The notes under the pieces: model-generated
The model's input: the letters and a program-made list of their open reading frames with translations, nothing else
The model's database searches: none
What the model was told of the DNA's origin: nothing
In this document: positions 23,117 to 28,758 of the stretch, piece after piece
Numbering within the stretch: position 1 is the first letter of the stretch
Layout of the letters: each line of letters opens with the position of its first letter
Made by a program: the position numbers and the translations under genes
NCBI GenBank assembly: GCA_003552485.1
Contig: PUMX01000061.1
Span: forward strand, 1-28,758
Reading direction: 5' to 3'
DNA: 28,758 bases
DNA from: Candidatus Hydrogenedentota bacterium
GTDB taxonomy: Bacteria > Hydrogenedentota > Hydrogenedentia > Hydrogenedentales > SLHB01

Positions 23117-25012
23117 CTACTTAACTTTGTCAATTAACCATTGCAGGTCGAGTTCCAACAACTTGGCCGGTGTAGGTACTCCATCTTCATCCCATCCTGC
23201 CAAACTGTAATAATTCTTAAGCGCTTTTTCAAAGTCTTCCCGGTTAACCACCTTTCCATCAGAAACACCGCCTTTGAGGGGCTCAAATATTCTTCCAGGC
23301 AGGGTATCATCTTCAGCAGTAAATCCGGACATACAGTTAAAGTAGCGGTACATGTTAATCCTTCTTTCACCCACTCTAAGGATTTCCCACAGGCTTGTCT
23401 CCCACCCGGTTACCGCGTCAATAGCTTTAATCAGGTCGGTAAAACTGAGTACTCTTCTAGGCGGGGTACAAAACATGCAAAGGTCCAGGCAGTCATAACT
23501 GCTGAACAGCAGTTGAGTTAGATAATTAAAGCGTACCTTGTCATCGCCCAATCCTTCGAGATCCAGGGTTCCCCTCCAGTCAATTGCCGCCAGCCTGTCA
23601 AAATGGACCTGGGGCGCGCCCTTGGTGACAGCGGGGTCTTGCTCCGCTCCCATGTGATCTGCCCCGATGGGGCAGGTAGCATAAGTCAAGGCCATCCCTT
23701 TTTTCACCCTGGGCTCATGGGCCGGAAATTCCATACCTTTGCAGTGCATGGCAAATTTTTCGGAACCTTTGCCCAGCTTTTGTGCAGCCCGTTTCACGCC
23801 CTCCGCAAGGAGATCTCCGATACCTTCCCGACGGGCAATCATTTCTATCAAGGGGATGATCACCCCGGCATTACCAAAATTCAATTTTAACCCGCCAGTA
23901 TCTTCTGTGGTTAAAATTCCTTCTTCAAAACATTCCATGGCAAAAGAGATCGCGGCGCCCACTGAAACTGTATCCATGGTATGCTTGTTGCACAACTCAA
24001 TGGCTTTGGCCACCACGCCCAAATCAGTTACACCGGTGTAAGTACCCAACGCGCTTACTGATTCATATTCAGATATGGTATACTCGGGGTCTACTTCATA
24101 TGGAGCCTCAGTCTTGACCAGGCTTTTACACTTGATAGTGCAGGCGAAACATCCTGCCATTTTATGCCTGATTGTATCGCGAACCTTTTCACCGGAAAGC
24201 TCCTCTGAATTATCTATCACTCCGCTCCTCCAGTTGTAAGAGGGCAGCTGGCCGCTGTCTTTATGGGGATTGATTAGACCCAAAGTGCCCAGGGCACTGA
24301 GCATCTTGGGATGAGCATAATCAGTATAGGTCTTGTTAAATTTTTTAGCAATCTCTTTAACAGTATCGGGGTCGGCAGGGTTGATATTTTTCTTGCCGCC
24401 AGATACAGCAACGGCCTTGAGGTTCTTCGACCCCATGACCGCCCCCAATCCTCCCCTGCCGTTAGCATCCCTGAAGTCGGCAGTGATACAGGCATATCTT
24501 ACCAGGTTTTCCCCCCCGGGTCCGATACCGAGAATTTTGTGCCTTTTATCATGCTTTTTATCAATGTAATCGCGGGCTTCTTTCAAAAACCCGCCCCATA
24601 TTTCAGAAGCATCTTCGATGCTAACTTTGCCGTCTTCAATCAGCAGGTACACGGGCTTTTCCGCCTTGCCTTCAACTACCAGGGCGTCAAACCCGGCAAA
24701 TTTGAATTCAGCCCCCCAGAAACCACCCGCTTCTGTGTCACATATCCCGCCAGTTAAAGGTGAAACACTAACCACCGAATGACGTCCGAATCCTGATATG
24801 GGGGCCCCGGTTACTACACTCACAGCAAATACTATCTGATTTTCAGGATCGAAAGCATCTGTTCCCGGAGGCACATTATTTAAAACATAATACCCCCCGA
24901 GCGCTCCCCCACCCAGGTATTTTCTATAGATTTCTTCATCCAGGTTATCTTCCCAAACTTTATTGTTCGTTAAATCCACCCTGGCTATTTTTCCCCAATA
25001 ACCGTATGGCAT
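23117..25012 (-). CDS. aor: Tungsten-type aldehyde:ferredoxin oxidoreductase
   Basis: A 631-residue enzyme that oxidises aldehydes to acids with ferredoxin as electron acceptor, using tungsto-bispterin and one [4Fe-4S] cluster. Cluster ligands Cys288, Cys291 and Cys295 (CFACTIKC) are at the same residue numbers as I recall for the Pyrococcus enzyme, and a fourth, probably Cys512, is in DCLDLCMFC. Pterin-binding regions include GGGALGGYYVLNN (34-46) and GGICDTEAGGFWGAEFKFAGFD (88-109). The length is normal for the family. The substrate is not readable; in this gene train sulfolactaldehyde is proposed. A MoaD-like gene lies downstream and a broken radical SAM gene further on. AGGAGG precedes the start. 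Confidence 0.93.
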   Translation of the reverse strand: MPYGYWGKIARVDLTNNKVWEDNLDEEIYRKYLGGGALGGYYVLNNVPPGTDAFDPENQIVFAVSVVTGAPISGFGRHSVVSVSPLTGGICDTEAGGFWGAEFKFAGFDALVVEGKAEKPVYLLIEDGKVSIEDASEIWGGFLKEARDYIDKKHDKRHKILGIGPGGENLVRYACITADFRDANGRGGLGAVMGSKNLKAVAVSGGKKNINPADPDTVKEIAKKFNKTYTDYAHPKMLSALGTLGLINPHKDSGQLPSYNWRSGVIDNSEELSGEKVRDTIRHKMAGCFACTIKCKSLVKTEAPYEVDPEYTISEYESVSALGTYTGVTDLGVVAKAIELCNKHTMDTVSVGAAISFAMECFEEGILTTEDTGGLKLNFGNAGVIIPLIEMIARREGIGDLLAEGVKRAAQKLGKGSEKFAMHCKGMEFPAHEPRVKKGMALTYATCPIGADHMGAEQDPAVTKGAPQVHFDRLAAIDWRGTLDLEGLGDDKVRFNYLTQLLFSSYDCLDLCMFCTPPRRVLSFTDLIKAIDAVTGWETSLWEILRVGERRINMYRYFNCMSGFTAEDDTLPGRIFEPLKGGVSDGKVVNREDFEKALKNYYSLAGWDEDGVPTPAKLLELDLQWLIDKVK

Positions 25013-25077
25013 TATTTTTCCTCCTAAGCTTGAAAGTATCTTGCCGGCTTATTCATAAAAGTAGTTAATACAGGGCC

Positions 25078-25485
25078 TTAAATAATTTTTTCACAGCGCA
25101 AATTTGTTCCTTCGGTTATTTTCTTCACCGCTTCATCAGATAATGATGGAATATAGACACAAATGATACGCATGGCGTCGTCACTGTAATTTACACACTG
25201 ATGCTCTTCGCCGGCGGGAATATATAATACTGTTCCAGGTTCGAGCAGGTGCCATTTTCCGTCAACCAGCGCTTCGCCACGCCCGCTGGTAAAAACCATC
25301 ATTTCATCTACATCGTGGGTGTGAAGTTCATTTTTACCGTTCACCGGATAAAGGGTGGCAATAAGCAACGATATGTCCTTAACGCCATCATCCAACTGTG
25401 GTGTATAAACCATTTGGACGTTGCGTAAGTAAGGTTCTGGAATTGTTTTGCCGGCAACTTCCCATAATCTTTTTACTTTTTCCAT
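25078..25485 (-). CDS. Single-domain cupin protein
   Basis: A 135-residue protein with one cupin barrel. Motif 1 is HTHDVDEMMVFTSGRG (about 56-71), giving two His and a Glu metal ligand; motif 2 is PAGEEHQCVN with a further His. It should bind one metal ion. Similar small cupins act as isomerases, dioxygenases or ligand sensors; no reaction can be assigned. The gene lies between the UxaA-type lyase and the aldehyde oxidoreductase in the same direction. AAGGGG precedes the start. In an anaerobe an isomerase or sensing role is likelier than an oxygenase. Confidence 0.8.
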   Translation of the reverse strand: MEKVKRLWEVAGKTIPEPYLRNVQMVYTPQLDDGVKDISLLIATLYPVNGKNELHTHDVDEMMVFTSGRGEALVDGKWHLLEPGTVLYIPAGEEHQCVNYSDDAMRIICVYIPSLSDEAVKKITEGTNLRCEKII

Positions 25486-25515
25486 CTCTTTCAGCCCCTT
25501 TGTCTAAAAACACTG

Positions 25516-26694
25516 CTAAATGCTTATGCCAACACGGTGTATGGCAAAACCGGTTGCCTCCTTAAGTATTTCACACTTGGTGAGTTTACCTGATAAGACC
25601 GCAAGGACTTCATCGTAAATCATCATTCCAGCCTGCTCCAGGGTTAATTTACCTTTTAGTGTACCGCTGAGATCGAGGTCTACAGTGTCGCTCATTGCTT
25701 TATAGGAATTTTCATTGCCGGTAATTTTGATGGTCGGCATTACAGGGTGAGCAATCACATGACCACCGCCTGTGGAAAAAACCAGGGCCTGGGCACCACC
25801 AGCTGCTATAGCGCTGATTGACTCGCTGCCGTGGCCTGGTGTATACATCATGTACAACCCCGGATCTTTTGGAGGGGCCTCCCCCAGTTCCAAAACATCC
25901 ATAATAGTTGCTGAGCCGCTTTTCTTCGCTCCTCCCAAAGATTTCTCTTCGATTGTGCTGATACCGCCGGCAATATTATCACCGGTTGGCTGAGACCCTC
26001 TAATATCTTCTCCGGTAGCATAAATCCTGTCTTCAAAATCTTTTATCCGCCTATAAATTTTATCCCCTACTTCTTGGTTAACCGCTTTAGAAGCCAACCA
26101 TTCTTCTGCTCCCATCAATTCCGGAAATTCTGCAAGGATAGAGCGGCCACCCTGTTCGATTATTTTGTCAGAGCATATTCCCAAAGCAGGGTTTGATGAA
26201 AGTCCGGAGGTGGTATCCGATGTTCCGCAGTTTAAGCCAAACAATAAATTGGATATTGGAGATATTTCGCGGCGCTGGCAGGAAAGATCACGAATTAAGG
26301 CAGCCCCTTTCCTGGTAGCTTCTGCTACCGCATTTGCCACACCCCCCGATTCTCGGATATTAACACCTTCAACCGGCTTGCCGGAAGAGCTTAAGGCATG
26401 AGCCATATCTTCAAGGTTGCATAGATCTTCCCTGAAATGATCAACAATTAAAACTGCACCAACATTTGGGTTTGCAGCTGTACGCGTTAATATATCAAAT
26501 GTCATTTTTAAATCAGATTTCGTTTGCGTTCTCCCCAAATGGTGAGTAATAGGAACAGAACCCAACAGTGAACTGCTCACCCTTTCAACAACACTGTTTG
26601 CATAAATTGTTGCAGATAAAACCAACAGATAGTTTCTGGCACCGACAGAACCGTCTGGCCGTACAAAACCCCAGAATTCCGACAAGTTATTCAT
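25516..26694 (-). CDS. UxaA-family lyase large subunit; candidate (2R)-sulfolactate sulfo-lyase SuyB
   Basis: A 392-residue protein equal to the C-terminal domain of altronate/galactarate dehydratases, encoded separately from its N-terminal SAF domain (next gene). It shows FWGFVRPDGSVGARNYLLVL near the start, GLNCGTSDTTSGLSSNPALG in the middle and MMYTPGHGSESISA plus GGGHVIAHPVMPTIKITGN toward the end, typical of the family. Split two-gene forms include sulfolactate sulfo-lyase SuyAB, whose large subunit is about 42 kDa, as here. The context of sulfite exporters and a sulfonate-type importer favours that reading, but altronate-like or other hydroxy-acid lyases cannot be excluded. The start is unclear: AAGGAG touches the ATG, so TTG at 26685, nine bases after the site, may be used. 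Confidence 0.78.
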   Translation of the reverse strand: MNNLSEFWGFVRPDGSVGARNYLLVLSATIYANSVVERVSSSLLGSVPITHHLGRTQTKSDLKMTFDILTRTAANPNVGAVLIVDHFREDLCNLEDMAHALSSSGKPVEGVNIRESGGVANAVAEATRKGAALIRDLSCQRREISPISNLLFGLNCGTSDTTSGLSSNPALGICSDKIIEQGGRSILAEFPELMGAEEWLASKAVNQEVGDKIYRRIKDFEDRIYATGEDIRGSQPTGDNIAGGISTIEEKSLGGAKKSGSATIMDVLELGEAPPKDPGLYMMYTPGHGSESISAIAAGGAQALVFSTGGGHVIAHPVMPTIKITGNENSYKAMSDTVDLDLSGTLKGKLTLEQAGMMIYDEVLAVLSGKLTKCEILKEATGFAIHRVGISI

Positions 26695-26715
26695 CTCCTT
26701 GCATTATAAATTAAA

Positions 26716-27039
26716 CTATTCCTTGACCCTTAGGTCGCCTCTACCGCGTAAGGGTTCAATGTTATGCAGATGAACGTGCTCACCCACCTCAACATCTTTT
26801 ATTGCCCTTCCAATACTCAAGCCATATTTAAAAACCGTTTCGCCCTCTTTTATGGGCTTAATTGCTACCTTGTGGCCGTAGGGAATATCGTCTTTGAGGG
26901 TAACTTCAATTTCATTATTGCCAAGGTCCACTGGCACCACACTGTTACGAGACACTCCGTTTTCCAGGATTGTTGCCACGTTATCTTTTTCACCATCAAC
27001 CACCCAGGAAATCTTGTATTCACCGGCTCCTGTTACCAA
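26716..27039 (-). CDS. UxaA-family lyase small subunit (SAF domain); candidate SuyA
   Basis: A 107-residue SAF-domain protein corresponding to the N-terminal domain of altronate dehydratase. It contains DNVATILENG, the conserved PYGHKVAIKPIKEGETVFKYGLSIGRA, and GEHVHLHNIEPLRGRG, whose His-x-His probably binds the metal of the joint active site. In sulfolactate sulfo-lyase this is the small subunit SuyA. The start codon is TTG (27037-27039), placed nine bases after AAGGAGG; no ATG is available. The large-subunit gene follows after 21 bases, so the two are made together. Substrate assignment is the same as for the large subunit: probable, not proven. Confidence 0.78.
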   Translation of the reverse strand: MVTGAGEYKISWVVDGEKDNVATILENGVSRNSVVPVDLGNNEIEVTLKDDIPYGHKVAIKPIKEGETVFKYGLSIGRAIKDVEVGEHVHLHNIEPLRGRGDLRVKE

Positions 27040-27077
27040 CCGTTTTCACCTCCTTCTTTTCAATCCGGGTTAAAAAT

Positions 27078-27100
27078 GGTTAGAGCTTTGAGGTCTTACC
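27078..27100. promoter_or_regulatory. Candidate regulator-binding site, copy 2
   Basis: A 23-base sequence in the gap before the lyase genes that matches 28374-28396 at 19 of 23 positions. The ends are near-inverted (GGTTAGA and TCTTACC). It is likely a binding site for the FadR-type regulator or another operon regulator, but this is inferred from repetition only. Confidence 0.5.
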
Positions 27101-27168
27101 ACATAAATAACTCTATTCGTCATTCCTTCATAATCTCCTGCAATACTTAAAAATATTTTTACAATTTT

Positions 27169-28206
27169 TTATTGGGATTCCAGAATTCGATCAAGCTCAC
27201 TTTCTTCGCTTAAAAATAAATCTGCATGAGCATAAAGGGCCGGGACTCCACCGGTGTGGAGAAACAAAATGTTCTCGCCAGGTTTAAAGTAGCCCTGTTT
27301 TGCCAGGTCAATCAGGCCGGCTATACCTTTACCGCTGTAAATTGGGTCGCATAAAATGCCTTCCAGACGCCCGAGCAGTTTTACCGCTGACTTCATCTGA
27401 TCAGTAGGCAGGGAATAACCGGGTCCCACATACTGATCAAAACAGCGCACATTGCCGGCGGGAAACTCTCGATCAATCTCCAGCTTTCTTAGGACTTTTT
27501 GGATTAAATTATAAACCAGCTCTTCCTGCGCTATCCGATCGCGGCTGACATTGATCCCCAGCACAGGAATGTCGGAATTGTTTTTAAAAAACCCGGCCAG
27601 CAGCCCGGTATAAGTACCTCCGCTGCCGGTTGGAGTTACCAGGTAATCCAAAGAAAGGTTCATAGATGATGCTTGTTCCAATATTTCTTCAGCACAAGAA
27701 ACATACCCCAGTGCTCCAACCTCATAAGATGCACCTCCCGGTATTATATACCCCTTCCTGCCTGAGTTTGTGAGTTCGTTCAGCTCTTTCTCCATTTCTA
27801 CTTTTGCATCCGCGTTCCCGGGTATTACCGTTATTTTTTCCACTCCCAGGATGTGAAACAATAAATTATTGCCGGAGGCCATTTTGTTATAACTTCCAGG
27901 GACCCTTTCTTCGAGAATCAGGCGGCAATTAAGTCCTTCTTTAACCGCAGCCGCCAGGGTCAGGCGGCAGTGATTTGATTGCACTGCTCCACTGGTTATG
28001 AGCGTATCTGCTCCCTGCATAAGGGCATCGGCAACAGCAAACTCAAGTTTGCGAATTTTATTTCCTCCCTCGGTTAATCCCTTCATTAAATCGTCACGTT
28101 TAATGAAAAAGTTGGCACCACCAAGGTGCATTGATAATTTTTCCATATGTTCAATTGGTGTAAACTCACTGATGTAACTTCTGCGGGGAAAACTGTCCAG
28201 CTCCAT
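27169..28206 (-). CDS. PLP-dependent lyase of the D-cysteine desulfhydrase family; candidate L-cysteate sulfo-lyase CuyA
   Basis: A 345-residue fold-type II PLP enzyme. The PLP lysine is Lys50 in EGGNKIRKLEF, and the nearby SGAVQSNHCR (72-81) with Ser77 matches the catalytic loop of D-cysteine desulfhydrase and ACC deaminase. The phosphate-binding GSGGTYTG loop is near 195. L-cysteate sulfo-lyase, which turns cysteate into pyruvate, ammonia and sulfite, belongs to this family, and the neighbours (sulfolactate-lyase-like genes, sulfite exporter) point to it. D-cysteine desulfhydrase remains a fair alternative. It is the first gene after the main promoter, and AGGAGG precedes the ATG. Confidence 0.8.
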   Translation of the reverse strand: MELDSFPRRSYISEFTPIEHMEKLSMHLGGANFFIKRDDLMKGLTEGGNKIRKLEFAVADALMQGADTLITSGAVQSNHCRLTLAAAVKEGLNCRLILEERVPGSYNKMASGNNLLFHILGVEKITVIPGNADAKVEMEKELNELTNSGRKGYIIPGGASYEVGALGYVSCAEEILEQASSMNLSLDYLVTPTGSGGTYTGLLAGFFKNNSDIPVLGINVSRDRIAQEELVYNLIQKVLRKLEIDREFPAGNVRCFDQYVGPGYSLPTDQMKSAVKLLGRLEGILCDPIYSGKGIAGLIDLAKQGYFKPGENILFLHTGGVPALYAHADLFLSEESELDRILESQ

Positions 28207-28410
28207 TTTTCAACCTCCTGTGTTAAGAATTTTCTCCTACATCGTTTTTTAAATGCCCTGCTTCATCTATCTTATTTTTAAAATAAGACTAATCATTTTT
28301 ATTTAGCCAAATCTTGCTTTCTCTTTGCCCTTCTTTGTTGACCAGCAGTTCAAGAACGAAGAAAGGACAATGAGTTTAGAGGTATGAGGTCTAACCATTA
28401 CGTTTAAACT
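28207..28410. other. Long untranslated leader of the sulfonate-type operon
   Basis: About 200 bases separate the predicted start of transcription (near 28404) from the first ATG. The leader contains an AT-rich inverted repeat (28270-28288, 9-base arms around one base) and the candidate operator at 28374-28396. No known riboswitch was recognised and there is no T-tract terminator on the minus strand. Confidence 0.45.
28374..28396. promoter_or_regulatory. Candidate regulator-binding site, copy 1
   Basis: It lies just downstream of the -10 box, where a repressor would block transcription. Its inner part (28381-28396) has two-fold symmetry of the form GGT-nn-GA-nn-TC-nn-ACC. The same 23-base element recurs at 27078-27100. 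Confidence 0.5.
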
Positions 28411-28439
28411 ATTCTAACCGCTTTTATACGTTCTGTCAA
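28411..28439 (-). promoter_or_regulatory. Main promoter of the sulfonate-type operon
   Basis: On the minus strand TTGACA (28434-28439) is perfect and TAGAAT (28411-28416) has one mismatch, 17 bases apart. Directly upstream on the minus strand are two A-tracts in tandem GAAGCAAAAAAAA-type repeats (28440-28466), which look like an UP element and would make this a strong promoter. Confidence 0.82.
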
Positions 28440-28466
28440 TTCTTTTTTTTGCTTCTTTTTTTTGCT
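28440..28466 (-). promoter_or_regulatory. A-tract UP element of the main promoter
   Basis: Read on the minus strand, two runs of eight A are spaced by GAAGC, one helical turn apart, immediately ahead of the -35 box. Together with the leader, promoter and the AT-rich stretch to 28607, this makes a 401-base stretch with no gene between two divergent units. Confidence 0.5.
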
Positions 28467-28607
28467 TAAATGTTGGAGGCTTTACCAATTATATGATAAC
28501 ATTTTAAATTAAAGGGCAGGATCCCGGGCCGGACTTCCTGCAGCCGGTGTAATAAATGATTGAGATGCAGCGCAGGGTGAAATCCTCAAAAAGGCAGGTA
28601 ATGTGAT

Positions 28608-28758
28608 TTGTCCAGGCTTGAACTGATCGCTACGTCAACCTTCGGGCTGGAATCAATTGTAGCGGAGGAAATTAAAGCCCTTGGCTACAGTGATCTAAAA
28701 GTTGAAAACGGCAAAGTAACTTTTGCGGCCGATGAAAAGGCCATATGCCGCACCAACC
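28608..28758 (+). CDS. THUMP-domain RNA methyltransferase (5' end only, partial)
   Basis: The first 50 residues of a protein cut by the window end. It begins LSRLELIATSTFGLESIVAEEIKALGY, the N-terminal pattern of THUMP-domain class I methyltransferases of the RlmL/YpsC type, which methylate guanine in 23S rRNA; the next residues would lead into the THUMP fold. An in-frame stop at 28599-28601 limits the start, and TTG 28608 is the only plausible start codon, with AGGCAGG nine bases upstream. It is divergent from the sulfonate-type operon and probably unrelated to it. Confidence 0.7.
   Translation, partial: MSRLELIATSTFGLESIVAEEIKALGYSDLKVENGKVTFAADEKAICRTN

Noticed and set aside
27148..27161. 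AT-only palindrome TAAAAATATTTTTA after the PLP lyase gene as a terminator
   Set aside because: The stem has no G-C pairs and would be too weak to stop transcription on the minus strand.
1..28758. CRISPR array, tRNA, rRNA, phage or intact insertion sequence
   Set aside because: No regular repeat-spacer pattern, cloverleaf sequence, rRNA segment, integrase or transposase frame was seen on either strand.

Overview
The window looks like a piece of chromosome from an anaerobic Gram-positive bacterium of the Clostridia/Desulfotomaculia type. The grounds are strong AGGAGG-type ribosome sites, sigma-A promoters, a sortase, a tungsten-type aldehyde:ferredoxin oxidoreductase, glycolytic-independent amino-acid and hydroxy-acid enzymes, and no outer-membrane genes. 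No rRNA, tRNA, CRISPR array, phage genes or intact insertion sequence were seen.

Left part (1-11.5 kb) holds assorted single genes and small units. They are: the tail of an unknown gene with a terminator; a serine O-acetyltransferase; a self-regulating TetR-plus-membrane-protein pair read leftward from a promoter that carries two copies of one palindrome; a 70-residue zinc-ribbon protein; an M3 oligoendopeptidase overlapping a methyltransferase; and a leftward cluster with two proline-racemase-family enzymes. Of those two, one keeps both catalytic cysteines (racemase/epimerase) and the other has Cys/Thr (trans-3-hydroxy-L-proline dehydratase). A sortase and a QueG-like Fe-S protein lie between them.

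Right part (about 11.6-28.4 kb) is one long leftward gene train of about 17 kb behind a near-consensus promoter (TTGACA-17-TAGAAT) at 28411-28439. In order of transcription it encodes: a PLP enzyme of the D-cysteine desulfhydrase/L-cysteate sulfo-lyase family; a split UxaA-type lyase whose two subunits match the size pattern of sulfolactate sulfo-lyase SuyA/SuyB; a cupin; a tungsten-type aldehyde oxidoreductase; a lipoprotein, two permeases and two ATPases of a sulfonate/nitrate-type ABC importer; an iron-dependent alcohol dehydrogenase; a MoaD/ThiS-like sulfur carrier; a 34-residue membrane peptide; a YeiH-type exporter; a broken radical SAM/SPASM gene; a DASS (SLC13) carrier; a LarA-family nickel racemase; and a TauE/SafE sulfite exporter. 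A FadR-type GntR regulator follows.

My reading, which is inference, is that the gene train takes up and breaks down C3 organosulfonates without oxygen. The Fe-alcohol dehydrogenase and aldehyde oxidoreductase would take dihydroxypropanesulfonate through sulfolactaldehyde to sulfolactate. The LarA homologue would convert sulfolactate stereoisomers. The SuyAB-like and CuyA-like lyases would release sulfite and leave pyruvate, and TauE and YeiH would export sulfite or sulfate. A ferredoxin-linked aldehyde step, a nickel racemase for sulfolactate, an ABC importer with one degenerate ATP site and a new small membrane peptide would all be unusual. A different hydroxy acid as substrate is not excluded by the sequence alone.
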